Assembly: GCF_029525575.1 (NCBI RefSeq)
Contig: NZ_JAPDIA010000008.1
Coordinates: 1,984,001-2,048,000 of the forward strand
Reading direction: 5' to 3'
DNA from: Cohnella rhizosphaerae
GTDB lineage: Bacteria; Bacillota; Bacilli; Paenibacillales; Paenibacillaceae
Length of the DNA: 64,000 nucleotides
The notes beneath the pieces are model-generated. The model saw nothing but the letters and a program-made list of their open reading frames with translations, ran no database searches and was not told the DNA's origin. Both the position numbers and the translations under genes were made by a program. Numbering within the stretch: position 1 is the stretch's first letter; each line of letters begins with the position of its first letter. This document shows positions 37,030 to 46,880 of the stretch, piece after piece.

Positions 37030-37119
37030 TTGCGGGAAGAAGTCTATAAAAGCAACTGTCCGGCTTGTCATGGCACCCCCTCCGCTTCTGTTCATGCGTC
37101 ATGCAAAAAAAGCTCCTGA
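37030..37119 (+). pseudogene. Cytochrome c haem-motif remnant
   Basis: Directly after the SCO stop, one frame reads LREEVYKSNCPACHGTPSA, ending at a TGA inside the next terminator. EVYKSNCPACHG is the typical start of a small cytochrome c with its CxxCH haem site. Only about 30 codons remain, with no signal peptide and no distal Met ligand. Probably a truncated gene; chance similarity cannot be excluded. Confidence 0.45.
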
Positions 37120-37146
37120 ATCGTCACAAGGACGAATTCAAGAGCT
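37105..37146 (-). terminator. Intrinsic terminator for tRNA-Leu
   Basis: On the minus strand a stem GCTCTTGAATTCGTC / GACGATTCAGGAGC with a 5-base loop is followed by seven T. It lies 16 bases beyond the tRNA 3' end. Its sequence is close to the terminator at 41513-41551. Confidence 0.85.
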
Positions 37147-37161
37147 AGTCGATTGATAGAG

Positions 37162-37250
<89 letters not shown>

Positions 37251-37329
37251 GTATGAGCGTCCCGATCAAGCTATGCTTCTCAAGACGACAAAATTGATTA
37301 TATAAGGTAAGCGCATAAAAGTAAAGCGA

Positions 37330-38417
37330 TTATTTTCCCGTCGCGCTGCGAACGATCCCGATCAAGGCGAGACACGCAGGAAAGGCAATATATCCCGTCA
37401 TGATATACATATTTCCCCAGGTCGAGATAAAGCTCAGCAGCGCCTGCATGCTGGGGGCGACCCAAAATGCGGACACGATCAGCAGCAATCCCACAGGATA
37501 AACGAACAGCTTTTCTGCTTTGACCCCGGTGCAATATGCCGCTCCCACGGTCGCAGCGTAATAAAAAAAGGGAAATTCGCACGAACGTGCCCAGCACCCA
37601 GCTCGCCATGACCATCGCTTCGACATGTTCGATAAAATCCGCTACGCGAATGTAGCGGGACGCCATCAGGAAAGGGTAATAAAACTGCGAAGCATCGATG
37701 CCGAAAAGGAAAAGCACGGTCAGATTGATCAGCACCATCGTCGCGGCGGCCGCCGCCACGCTCCAATATCCGGCTCGATTCGCTTTGTCGCCTTCGACAT
37801 AGGGCAGCAGAAACGTGATCAAGACAAACTGGCAGAACCAGCCTTGAACGACAAAAATCCCTTTCACGACGGGCAGCGGACCGTTTCCGAGGATGGGCAG
37901 CATCTCCGTGATGTCCATATCAGGAATTAACAGAACGACATTGATCAGAAGCAGCGCGAGCACGGCCGGCATAAAAATTTGCGCGCAGCGGGCGATCGTC
38001 TCCACGCCCGACTTAACGACCATGGCGCAAACCAGCAGCATGGAAGCGGTAATGACCAGAATCGGCGTCCGCTGAAAAAAATTGCCCGAGATGAACTCGG
38101 AATAATCGCGTATGGTAGCGCCGCCGATATGCAAATGGAACAACAAAAATAAAATGCCGGCCGCTCTGCCCGCAACGCGGCCCAGAACGGCCTCGATCAC
38201 GGCAAAAAAAATGCTTGCCCGGATACAATCGATGGAACCGCCCCGCCGCCCATACCGGGATGAACCCGCCGAGCGAGGCGAATATCGGCGTCAGCCACAT
38301 ATCGCTGCCGGCCATCAGCGTCGCGGCCGACGGCATGACCAGAAACGCGGTGCCTATGGTGGACAAGTAAAGCAAAGCGCCCATTTGCGCGGCGGATATT
38401 TGGACTTTCCCCGCCAT
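37330..38417 (-). CDS. Spore germination permease, GerAB family (two apparent frameshifts)
   Basis: The restored protein has 361 residues with about ten membrane segments, the usual GerAB/GerKB layout of the APC superfamily. The frame breaks at eight A (38204-38211) and seven A (37563-37569). One base fewer restores YPGKHFFAVIEAVLG and RISLFYYAATVGAAY. The start ATG is 10 bases after AAGGAG. It is the ligand-binding/transport subunit of the inner-membrane germinant receptor of the dormant spore. Fourth gene of the operon, after a small membrane protein. Confidence 0.87.
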
Positions 38418-38457
38418 AAGTCGTCGACTCCTTCTACTGCGATATAGGCAACCGACC

Positions 38458-38688
38458 TTAAGGGGTCAGCCACTTCCCCAGCGGCTCGAACAAGGGTCGT
38501 ACCCAATCGGTAGGGCCAGGCACGCGCGGCGCGAGCAGATGAATGCCGCACAACAGCACCCCGGCGGCCATCACGCCTCCGTATGCCCAACGGCGATGCT
38601 TACTGCCTTTAAGATCTTTTCTATCCGCCCAGGTCATCGCTGCGGCCGACAGCAGAATACCCGCGAGATAAACCAGCTTCATCGGCAA
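38458..38688 (-). CDS. Small membrane protein of the germination operon
   Basis: About 76 residues with two hydrophobic segments (LVYLAGILLSAAAMTWA and YGGVMAAGVLLCGIHLLA) separated by a basic loop. I place the start at a TTG 7 bases after AAAGGGG (38688); the ATG two codons later is the alternative. It lies between the C and B receptor subunits. Some gerA-type operons carry a short D-subunit-like membrane protein here; this one may be equivalent, though similarity is too weak to assert. Confidence 0.65.
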   Translation of the reverse strand: MPMKLVYLAGILLSAAAMTWADRKDLKGSKHRRWAYGGVMAAGVLLCGIHLLAPRVPGPTDWVRPLFEPLGKWLTP

Positions 38689-38705
38689 GGTATGACCCCT
38701 TTCTT

Positions 38706-39887
38706 TCAATAGGGCACAGACGCGTTCGACATGCCCGGACGTTTGACGTGCGTATGAACGTCGATCTCAATCCGGATCTCCTTGAAGACGCTGTCCCAGT
38801 TCGTCCGCGCCTCTTTCCAGTGCTTCGGATAATGCTTGCGGAAAAGGTCGGCGATGCCGAATATGTCCGCATTGAATTGCCGTTGGCCGGCCTCCACCGT
38901 TTCTTCGATGCGCGACCTTATGCTTTGCGAAGCGGCACGTTCGATTTTTTGCACCCAGGCTTCGTTTGTGACGATGCCTCCGGTCGTATTTTGCAGCAGC
39001 ACGGCCTCGTTGTCGACCTTTACGCGCACGCTCCACCGATCGCCTCTAATCGATGGGACGAGCACGGCCTTCGAACGGAGCATACGCAAAGCGACGCTGC
39101 CCGGCATCCCTTCGGGCTTGAAGGTGAGCGTAGCCTCCTTCGTTTCATTGTGCAGCCAGAGCAGCCCTCGGGTGAGCCGCATATTCAGACGGCCGACGGC
39201 TTTACCGTTTTTCAGCACGGTGCCGCCCGTAATATACGAGACCGTGTTGTCCGGGTTCACGCCCGGCTGACTCGGGAGCTTTTGAATATAGGGCAATACC
39301 GCCGACTTGCCCGCGCTTCGCATCATCCGCAGCAGCTTGAACAGAGAGACGTCGGGTCCGATCTGCAATAGCGTCATCTCCCGCAGCGTCTCCGCCACGT
39401 CTCTCTCAAGACGCGGATTCAGCCGCAGGGCGTCGATCGCCATGCCTTCGCTCACGAACAGATTGGCGCGCTCCCTCGTCTGCCTGGATCGAAGCAGATA
39501 ATCCATATCTTCCTCGATGCCGTGCGCCGCGCGTTTCTCTCCGAAGATAAACACTTCATCATGCTCCCAAGTGAGCCGTCTCGACATCATCGTCTGCAAG
39601 CGCGACACCGCGTCCGCGACCGAGATGCCCGTCGCTTCCTTTACGATCGTCTGCGAGCCGCCGCCTCCGCCGCCGGATGCTTGGTCGCCCCCGACGTTTG
39701 GGGTGTCGCCCGCCTTTTTCGGCACGAAGATTTGCACGGACAGTTTGACTTGCCCGTCCTCGGCCTCGTCGAGTCCCGTCGCCATGACAAGCGCCAGATC
39801 GTTGATCTCCAGCCGATCCCAACAGCCCGCGCTCAGCGGCAGAACCATGCTCGCCGCGAGTATGCGGCACATCTTGGCCCACTTCAT
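38706..39887 (-). CDS. Spore germination lipoprotein, Ger(x)C family
   Basis: 393 residues. A lipoprotein signal ends in PLSAGCWDRLEIND, the hallmark of Ger(x)C proteins. It continues with VMATGLDEAEDGQ, a short Gly-rich insertion, RQTRERANLFVSEG and a C-terminal FRKHYPKHWKE. The start ATG (39887) lies 4 bases past the GerAA stop, with AAGGCGG upstream. It is the C subunit of the nutrient receptor, anchored to the outer face of the spore inner membrane. Confidence 0.92.
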   Translation of the reverse strand: MKWAKMCRILAASMVLPLSAGCWDRLEINDLALVMATGLDEAEDGQVKLSVQIFVPKKAGDTPNVGGDQASGGGGGGSQTIVKEATGISVADAVSRLQTMMSRRLTWEHDEVFIFGEKRAAHGIEEDMDYLLRSRQTRERANLFVSEGMAIDALRLNPRLERDVAETLREMTLLQIGPDVSLFKLLRMMRSAGKSAVLPYIQKLPSQPGVNPDNTVSYITGGTVLKNGKAVGRLNMRLTRGLLWLHNETKEATLTFKPEGMPGSVALRMLRSKAVLVPSIRGDRWSVRVKVDNEAVLLQNTTGGIVTNEAWVQKIERAASQSIRSRIEETVEAGQRQFNADIFGIADLFRKHYPKHWKEARTNWDSVFKEIRIEIDVHTHVKRPGMSNASVPY

Positions 39888-39891
39888 GAAT

Positions 39892-41421
39892 TCAACCGCC
39901 TTCTTTTTGAGGCGTCGGTCTGTTTCGCATGGATTGTCGGTCGGCATTCGCCTTTTGCGCGGTCGCCGGCCGTTCGCCAAGCGCCCATGAAGGCGCGCGA
40001 ATGAGCGTATCTTTCCAGGCATGCCTGGCGCCTCTTCGGAAAAAGACGAGATACGGCTCTCCGAACGAACGCAGCGACGCCAGGTGAATGACGAGCGCAA
40101 TGACGCCCAGCATCAGGCCGAGCAAGCCTAGAAATCCGGCAAGCAGCATCACCGGAAAGCGGAGAAGCCGAACCGAAATGCCGACCGAATAATGCGGAAT
40201 CATGAACGAAGCGATCCCGGTCAGCGCCACCACCATGACCATGGGCGGCGACACGAGTCCGGCGGCCGTCGCGGCTTGGCCGATGACGAGCGCGCCGACG
40301 ATGCTGACGGCCGAGCCGACCTGCTTGGGCAGGCGAACGCCCGCCTCGCGCAGCGCTTCGAAGGAGACCTCCATGAGCAGCGCCTCGACCAAAGCCGGGA
40401 AAGGAATGTCTTCGCGCGACTTCGCGATGCTGAGCAGCAGCGTGGTCGGTACCATCTCCTGATGGTACGTCAGGATGGCGACGTACAGCGAAGGAAACAG
40501 CAGCGCAAGCAAAAAAAACGTGTAGCGCAGCCATCGGATCACCGTCCCCATCATGAAGCGCTGGTAATAGTCCTCCGGCGACTGCAGCAGCGCGAACAAG
40601 GACGTCGGCGCGATCAGCGCGAAAGGCGTACCTTCGATCATCAACATCGCTTTGCCTTCCATCAGCGATGCCGCGCAAACGTCCGGACGCTCGGTCGAGA
40701 GCAGCTGGGGGAACGGAGAAAGCGTCGAGTCCTGAATCAGCTCCTCGATATTCGCGCTCTCAAGCACGCCGTCGGTATCGATGCGGGACAGCCGGCTCAG
40801 CACCTCTTGAACGAGCGAATCCTTGGCCACCGATTGGATATAGCAAACGACGACTCTCGTACGGGTCAGCCGTCCTACCGTCATCGTCTTCATCTTGAAG
40901 TCCGGCGTCCTCAATCTTCTGCGCATAAGCGACATGTTGACGTCGAGCGATTCACCGAAGCCTTCTCTCGGGCCGCGCACGACCGACTCCGCCATCGGCT
41001 CATCGATCCCGCGCTTCTCCCAATCGGCCATATTCATGATGAGCCCGCAAGCCTGCCCGTCCACCAGCAGACACGGCATACCGACAAAAAGCCCTTCGAT
41101 CAGCTCTCGGATCGCCGTCGCCTCGTGCAGGTCCGCGATCGGCAGTTTACGGGCTATCGCGGATAGGCTGCCGTCCGCCTCGGAAGACATTCGAATGAGC
41201 GGCTCCATCGCCATCTTTTCGAGCTGCGCCTTGTCCGACAACCCGCATATGTAAATCAGGAGCGCCGCCCTGCCGTCGCCCGTCGCAAACGGATGAAGGA
41301 CGGCATCCGCGCAATCGTTCAACACTTCGTTAAGCGCCGCTCTGTTCGCTTCCAGATCGGGCAAGATCGGTCTGTCCATATCGAATGGGACGGGAATCGA
41401 CGAGGAAGAATAATCGGCCAT
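39892..41421 (-). CDS. Spore germination protein, GerAA family
   Basis: 509 residues from an ATG at 41421, 7 bases after GGGAGG; an in-frame ATG at 41442 precedes that site. A soluble N-terminal domain includes EGLFVGMPCLLVDG, ESVVRGPREGFGESLDVN and the conserved TRVVVCYI; membrane segments from about 285 onward hold PFPALVEALLMEVSFEALREAG. It is the A subunit and first gene of the receptor operon A-C-small-B. Upstream, GTATTA and CGCTATA about 20 bases apart loosely resemble a forespore sigma-G promoter. Confidence 0.93.
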   Translation of the reverse strand: MADYSSSSIPVPFDMDRPILPDLEANRAALNEVLNDCADAVLHPFATGDGRAALLIYICGLSDKAQLEKMAMEPLIRMSSEADGSLSAIARKLPIADLHEATAIRELIEGLFVGMPCLLVDGQACGLIMNMADWEKRGIDEPMAESVVRGPREGFGESLDVNMSLMRRRLRTPDFKMKTMTVGRLTRTRVVVCYIQSVAKDSLVQEVLSRLSRIDTDGVLESANIEELIQDSTLSPFPQLLSTERPDVCAASLMEGKAMLMIEGTPFALIAPTSLFALLQSPEDYYQRFMMGTVIRWLRYTFFLLALLFPSLYVAILTYHQEMVPTTLLLSIAKSREDIPFPALVEALLMEVSFEALREAGVRLPKQVGSAVSIVGALVIGQAATAAGLVSPPMVMVVALTGIASFMIPHYSVGISVRLLRFPVMLLAGFLGLLGLMLGVIALVIHLASLRSFGEPYLVFFRRGARHAWKDTLIRAPSWALGERPATAQKANADRQSMRNRPTPQKEGG

Positions 41422-41512
41422 CAGCATGCCTCCCGACTTCATACGCTATAGCGTTCCCCGATCGGCTGCCAATTAATACCGCACGACTCGGATCGCGCCG
41501 ATTGCGAATGGT

Positions 41513-41551
41513 AAAAAAGCTCCCGAATCGTCGCAAGGACGTTCGGGAGCT
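41513..41551 (-). terminator. Intrinsic terminator of the oxidoreductase/importer operon
   Basis: On the minus strand GCTCCCGAACGTC and GACGATTCGGGAGC pair around CTTGC, followed by six T. It ends the long operon whose last gene stops at 41591. Sequence is close to the terminator at 37105-37146. Confidence 0.88.
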
Positions 41552-41590
41552 TATCGTTCGTTAAGATGCTGGAAAAGTCATAGATTTTCC

Positions 41591-42619
41591 TTAAAAAAAA
41601 TCAAACGCCTTATTGCCTAAAAAGGCATGACCACTCGGACCTACATCTTTCCACAGCCTCTCCTCGGCTCCTGCAGCTTTGTAGATCTTTTCGACACCTT
41701 CATACCCTTTCAGCAGATCCTGAATAAAAAAAACAATCGTCGTGAATACCCATTTCAATCAACAAGGGTCGAGGGGCAATCAAACCGGCGATATCGTCCA
41801 CATCGAAAAACCTGAATATGTCAGGCAATATCTGGGATCCGCAGAAGTTGGCCCTATCGATGGCAAACCCTTCCCATGAATTGATGTATCCGATAATGTC
41901 AGCGGCTTTTATTCGCCGATCCACTGCGGCCGCGAAGGTCGTCATGGTTCCCCCCTTGGCTCAATCCCATCATTCCGATCCGGTTCGCATCCACTTCAGG
42001 TCGGGTCTCCAGATAATCGATACAGCACGTGATATCCCAAATATTAAGCGTCAGCGTATATAGACCAAGCAGTGCGCCTTTAATGAAGTTAACATTGCAA
42101 GCATCTCTGCCCGGAAAAGGGTCCAATCCGTCCCGTCTTTCTCCGAATCCTCTTAAATCGGGGGGTTATCGTCAGATAGCCTGCTTTGGCCATCTGCTCG
42201 GCGTAGTTATAGTTCATGGATTTAATGTCTTGCGCATGTTCGGGGGTAGATATAATGCCCGCAACAGGATCTTTGCCGTATTTCCCGTGACCGTGACTGC
42301 AGATAATAGCGGCATTCGTTCCGTCAAGTTTCATGGTCTTCGGACGCAATACCTGGCAAGGCACCGACATACATGCCTCCGAATCAAATACAACTCTTTC
42401 TCTTATCAAGTCCCCATCTTCGATGGCATATTCCACTTCCGCGTTCAAAGCAACCTTTTCCGGAAAATCGCCCAGCAATTCAAGAAATTTCGGATAGGCG
42501 GTCTTATACCAATTTTGCCAATCCGTTTGCGTTGCCCCTTTAAACGCAAAAAGCGGTTCCCAGTCTTTGATTTTTTCCATCCAGTAGCGCTGCATCGAAA
42601 AATTCCTTGTTGCGCTCAT
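41591..42619 (-). CDS. Alpha/beta hydrolase, acetyl-esterase-like (three apparent frameshifts)
   Basis: The restored protein has 341 residues. Serine-hydrolase features: AAIICSHGHGKYGKD near the oxyanion region, the nucleophile elbow in MMGLSQGG, the acid-loop region PRPLLIEMGIHDDCF, and a late His in VGPSGHAFLG. Breaks lie at six G (42160-42165), six C (41950-41955) and eight A (41726-41733). One base fewer restores TITPDLRGFGERR, LSQGGTMTTFAAAVD and DDCFFIQDLLKGYEG. Cytoplasmic, no signal. It probably removes an ester group, such as acetyl, from an imported oligosaccharide. Last gene of the operon. Confidence 0.83.
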
Positions 42620-42645
42620 CTACGCGTCTCTCCCTATAAAAGCCT

Positions 42646-43859
42646 TTAATCTATTAATTCAGCAATGACGATCGTTCTCCTTTCGGCAATCGCTTTATTA
42701 GCGGCAACGCCTATGAGCAACGACATCGCGCCTGCATGACTGCTAGCCTGTTGACCAAGCGGATCCGGGAGATCGCCCGCGAAAATCATTCTGCGAATCC
42801 GCACATCGCTTCCCCCCATGATCGCCCGACCCCAGCGGCACTTTATATTCGACAATATCACCCTCAGGCCTTATAACCCGTATCGTGCTCGTATCCATTT
42901 CAGTCTCTGGTCCACTATAGATATTCCCAACCTCCATCCGCCCCTTGTTGCCGGTCAGTATCGCCCGCCAGCCTTCGAACGGACTGTAGGCAACGAGTGA
43001 ATAACTCAGGAGCGCGTCGCTTTCATATTGAACATTTACAGACATGCTATCGTAAATATTAATGCGCTCGCCAAAAACGCATTGATCCCGTATATATCCA
43101 TCCGCTTGCTCCGCTTTCAAATAATAATTATCTAAAAATTCATTCTGCGAAATATCGTAATCGAACTCGCAGGATTTTTTTATATCCGCATGTCAAGCAA
43201 CGCTCGCCTCGCTCTTGACGGGTCGGACCGTAAAACTTGCGTGTTCCGAAAGCATGAACCTCCCGGGGTCTGCTATCCAGCCACCAGTTCACCAGGTCAA
43301 AATGATGCGTCGATTTATGCACGAGCAGCCCGCCGCTTTTCTCAAGCTCTGCATGCCATCTGCGAAAATAATCCGCGCCGTGAGAGCGGTCAAGATACCA
43401 ATCGAGCGCAATGTGATGGATATCCCCTATCGCGCCTTCCTTTAATAACGCCTTAATTCGTGCCGCATATGGCATAAAACGCATATTAAACGCAACCGTT
43501 AACGATCGGCCCGTTCTTTTCTCTGCCTCCAAGATCTCCCTGCACTTATGCTCGTCAATCGTCATCGGTTTCTCGGATACGACATCGCAGCCCGATTCCA
43601 ACGCTCCGACGATATATGTATGATGCGTATGATCCGTACTCGCAACAACGACAAGATCCGGACGCACGGTATCCAGCATCTGAGCAAAGTCAAAAAAAAC
43701 AGGCACATTCACGCATTCCTCGCTTAACTGCTTGCTGCGCATCGGATTAATATCATAAACGCCGCAAAAATCAACGTATTCTCCCAATTCCTCTACAAAA
43801 GGCTTCGCGTACATTTGAAGGGCTCTTGCGCCAGCACCAACCAAAACTATTTTTTTCAT
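42646..43859 (-). CDS. Gfo/Idh/MocA family oxidoreductase 1 (two apparent frameshifts)
   Basis: The restored protein has 403 residues. Rossmann start KKIVLVGAGARALQMYA, the EKP motif in VVSEKPMTIDEHKC and a C-terminal domain with LVHKSTHHFDLVNWW. Breaks lie at seven T (43175-43181) and six C (42812-42817). One base fewer restores CGYKKSCEFDYDISQ and GDHGGSDVRIRRMIF. It uses NAD(P) to oxidise or reduce a sugar or cyclitol. A cysteine pair in RCLTCGYKKSC is unusual and could bind metal. It lies between the isomerase and the esterase-like gene. Confidence 0.85.
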
Positions 43860-43921
43860 TTCGAATGGCCCCTTTTCGGCTTTCATGGCCCGGCGAATCG
43901 TCGCCGTTCGCCGGGCTGCGT

Positions 43922-44773
43922 TCACTCCGCTTCCAGCCCGCTCTCCGCCAGCAATCGCGAGAGCCCGATGCGTGCTGCGGCGATACGGCGATCGATTTCG
44001 TCTGCGGTTAGCGCGCCGCCATCCGTTCCGTCCACGCGCTCGACGACGACCGATCCCGCAAAACCGGTCGATCGCATCTCGCGGAAGATCGCCGCGAAAT
44101 CGACTTCACCCTCGCCCGGCACAGGAAAATCGGCGTTGGCGCGGAGACCCCGGTGATCTTTAGCGATCATCGAGACGGCCTCTCCTGCGATCTCCTTGAA
44201 ATCCGCCGCAGGATCGATTCCCTCATAGAAGCGGACGTTTCCCGGATCGTAAGAAGCTTTGACGGCAGGCGAACCGATGGAAGCCAATGTTCGCTTCAGA
44301 ATCGCCGCCGTCGCGGTGTTGCCCGTATGCGGCTTTAGGGTGACGGTAATGCCCGCACGCTCCGCCTCGTCCGCCACCCGCCGAAATTGCGCCGCGAACG
44401 CTTCGTCGTCGGAGGCGCGCCGAGCCGCTTCGAGCGGTTCATCCGGAAAGCTGCCGTAGCCCCATGTGCCGAGACTGACGACTTCGGTAGCGCCGACCAG
44501 GCGAGCGAAGGAAAACAGTCGTGCCGCGCGTTCGATCGGTTGGTCCGGCGCGAGCCAGGACGTTCCGGCCAGCATGATCGCCTCCAGCCCGAAACGGTCC
44601 AGTTGACGAACGATGGCCCGTGCCTCGGCTTCGTCGCTTGTCTCCGGCACCCGCTTCCCTTCGTGAGGCAAGCCGAAGGCCACGTAACGATAGCCGGCCC
44701 CGGCGATTCCCCGAAGCGCCCGCTCGAACGAAAACGCCGTATACGGCCAAGTCATGCAGGCGAGCCGGATCAT
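43922..44773 (-). CDS. Sugar phosphate isomerase/epimerase family protein
   Basis: 283 residues, an AP-endonuclease-2-type TIM barrel. Visible features: ACMTWPYTAFSFERAL at the start, VTLKPHTGNTATAA (metal-site region), ASYDPGNVRFYEG and AKDHRG, ending with a metal-site-like VVVERVDG. Such proteins isomerise or epimerise keto sugars and inosose. The start overlaps the stop of the upstream oxidoreductase by 4 bases. With three Gfo/Idh/MocA enzymes beside it, a redox-epimerisation route for an unusual sugar or inositol-like compound is likely (inference). Confidence 0.87.
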   Translation of the reverse strand: MIRLACMTWPYTAFSFERALRGIAGAGYRYVAFGLPHEGKRVPETSDEAEARAIVRQLDRFGLEAIMLAGTSWLAPDQPIERAARLFSFARLVGATEVVSLGTWGYGSFPDEPLEAARRASDDEAFAAQFRRVADEAERAGITVTLKPHTGNTATAAILKRTLASIGSPAVKASYDPGNVRFYEGIDPAADFKEIAGEAVSMIAKDHRGLRANADFPVPGEGEVDFAAIFREMRSTGFAGSVVVERVDGTDGGALTADEIDRRIAAARIGLSRLLAESGLEAE

Positions 44774-45819
44774 CCGCCGCCTCCGATCGCCGCCCCCGTC
44801 TTCGAAGGAACCGCGCCGTAATCGACCGCGATCTCCCGGCGTTCGCGAAGCGAGCGAAGCGCCGCCTCCGATACGGCAATGGCGCGAAGCCCGTCTTCAA
44901 GCGACACGAGCGGTTGACGCTTCTCGCGGAGGCAAGCGACGAAATGGCCGTTCAATCGCTCCCACATATCGTTGTCGGCGAACGATATTCGCTCTTCCGG
45001 GCCGTTATCGTCCTTGATGCGGAGCTCGCCGTTCGTATTGACGATGGTCATCCGTTCCGTTGCTACGCCTGTGGTATCGTTCTCGACCCGCGTCACCCAG
45101 GGGGTGCTCACCTGAGCGATCGCGCCGCTCTTATAGCGGACCGCCAGCGTGAACGCATCGGATAGCCCTTGAGACGCCTCGCTGCTTGCGCCATAAGCGA
45201 ATACACTGTCGATGTCGCCTCCGTACCAATGAAGCAAATCGTAATCGTGGGAAGCGTGCGAATAAATCGGCCCCGCCTTGTCGCTGCCGGCGAAATACCA
45301 GTTCGGCGTATCGTAATGTTGGTCCCTGTATTTATCGTATACGCGCTGCGACGGTACGAGAAAGTGCGCGCGCATCGACCAGGCTTGCAGCATCTTTCCC
45401 GCATCCCGCTTGGCCAACAGCTCCTTCATCTTCCGATAGCCGGGCGCAAAGCGCAGCGGATATCCGATCATGGCCAGCAAATCGGGGCGTTTGGCGCTCG
45501 CTGCGACAATTCGCGCCCCGTCTTCCGGCGATGTCGCGATCACCTTCTCCAGAAACAAATGCTTGCCCGCTTCGAGCACGGCAATGGCAATTTCCGTATG
45601 CAAATGGTCGGGCGTCGCTACATATACGGCATCGATCTGTTGCTCGAGCAGCTGTTCCCAGCTGTCGTAAACGCGCCCGCCCACTTCCCTGCTCAATATC
45701 TCGGCTTTCTCCCTGGAAGGATTGTAGAGCGCCGCTATTTCAATGCCCGGCATGCGATAAAGCGTTCGCGCATGCAGGCTTCCCATCAATCCGCAGCCGA
45801 TAATGCCGACTTTTAACAT
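44770..45819 (-). CDS. Gfo/Idh/MocA family oxidoreductase 2
   Basis: 349 residues from an ATG at 45819 after AGAAGGGGG. Rossmann motif VGIIGCGLMGSLHA; the usual EKP is EKV (LFLEKVIATS), so the conserved Pro is replaced. The C-terminal domain has SHASHDYDLLHWYGG with the catalytic-type His/Asp. NAD(P)-dependent sugar or cyclitol dehydrogenase; substrate not visible. Translationally coupled to the isomerase downstream. Confidence 0.88.
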   Translation of the reverse strand: MLKVGIIGCGLMGSLHARTLYRMPGIEIAALYNPSREKAEILSREVGGRVYDSWEQLLEQQIDAVYVATPDHLHTEIAIAVLEAGKHLFLEKVIATSPEDGARIVAASAKRPDLLAMIGYPLRFAPGYRKMKELLAKRDAGKMLQAWSMRAHFLVPSQRVYDKYRDQHYDTPNWYFAGSDKAGPIYSHASHDYDLLHWYGGDIDSVFAYGASSEASQGLSDAFTLAVRYKSGAIAQVSTPWVTRVENDTTGVATERMTIVNTNGELRIKDDNGPEERISFADNDMWERLNGHFVACLREKRQPLVSLEDGLRAIAVSEAALRSLRERREIAVDYGAVPSKTGAAIGGGG

Positions 45820-45859
45820 ACTCGAATCCCCCTTCTCGGCTTTCAAAGTCCGTTGTTTC

Positions 45860-46858
45860 CTAACGAGCGGCTTCTGGAACCTTTTCGCCTCGGGAAGCGT
45901 ACATCGCCCAAATCGTCCGATGCGAGCGAAGCGCGTCCCTTCCATTCGTCTCCGGTTCCCGCCCTCCGGCAATGCATGACAGGAAGTGCTCAACCTCGTA
46001 TTTCACGCTCCCGCTCTTGCGCTCAATCGAAGCCGGGGCCTCCTCATAAATCGTTTCGGTGCCTTTGTCCGTAACCCACTCAATTTTGCGGTAATCCGCG
46101 GGTAGCGCAAGAAGCCCTTCCGTCGTTTGGATGTGGAACCTGGCCGGAGCCCCCGAATGTTTGATGCCCCAGCTGCAGCTGACATGGCCAAGCGTCCCGC
46201 TCGAGAACGCGATCGTTGCGTGAGCCGTCCCTTCGCCCTCCATCCATTCCGTTCCCAATCGCGTACCGAGCGAAGCGACGAGCTCCGGCTTGCCGAAAAA
46301 CCACAGCAGCAAATCGACATAATGGCAACCATGGCTGAACAGTACGCCGCCGCCAAGCTTCTCTTTTCGGGCAAACCAGCTGTCCGGGTTCGGCGGCAAA
46401 AACCCTTCCACCCAGCAACTCGCATTTATCGGACGGCCGTACCTTCCGCTGTTCAGCACTTCCTTCAAACGTACGATCGCCGGGATGTAGCGCAGCACGT
46501 AGGCCATCATAAGCGTGACTTTCTTCTCCTCCGCCGCCCGGATGACGCGCAGACAATCTTCCTCCGTATTGGCGAGCGGCTTCTCCACAAGCACATGCTT
46601 GCCGGCCGCAATCGCCTGCAGCGCCTGCGGGGCATGGAGGTGATGCGGCGTGCACAAGCTGACTGCGTCGACCTCGTCCAGAATCGCCGTCCAATCCGAC
46701 GTGTACGAGCAGCCAAGCTCCTCCGCAACCGACTTGGCGCGCGCTTCGTCCAGATCGACGACCCAGCGCAAATCCGCCTGTTCCGATTCATGAAACGCAT
46801 AAGCATGCTGCAAGCCCATATTCAGCCCGACAACCGCCGTTCTTATTTTTTTGGACAT
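45860..46858 (-). CDS. Gfo/Idh/MocA family oxidoreductase 3
   Basis: 332 residues. Rossmann start IRTAVVGLNMGLQHAYA, in which the usual GxGxxG is degenerate (GLNMG), the intact VLVEKPLANTEEDC and the C-terminal FSHGCHYVDLLLWFFG. The ATG lies 9 bases after GGGAGGG. It follows the two permease genes directly, 22 bases away, suggesting it acts first on the imported substrate. Confidence 0.88.
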   Translation of the reverse strand: MSKKIRTAVVGLNMGLQHAYAFHESEQADLRWVVDLDEARAKSVAEELGCSYTSDWTAILDEVDAVSLCTPHHLHAPQALQAIAAGKHVLVEKPLANTEEDCLRVIRAAEEKKVTLMMAYVLRYIPAIVRLKEVLNSGRYGRPINASCWVEGFLPPNPDSWFARKEKLGGGVLFSHGCHYVDLLLWFFGKPELVASLGTRLGTEWMEGEGTAHATIAFSSGTLGHVSCSWGIKHSGAPARFHIQTTEGLLALPADYRKIEWVTDKGTETIYEEAPASIERKSGSVKYEVEHFLSCIAGGREPETNGRDALRSHRTIWAMYASRGEKVPEAAR

Positions 46859-46880
46859 TCCCGTTAACCCTCCCGAGTGT

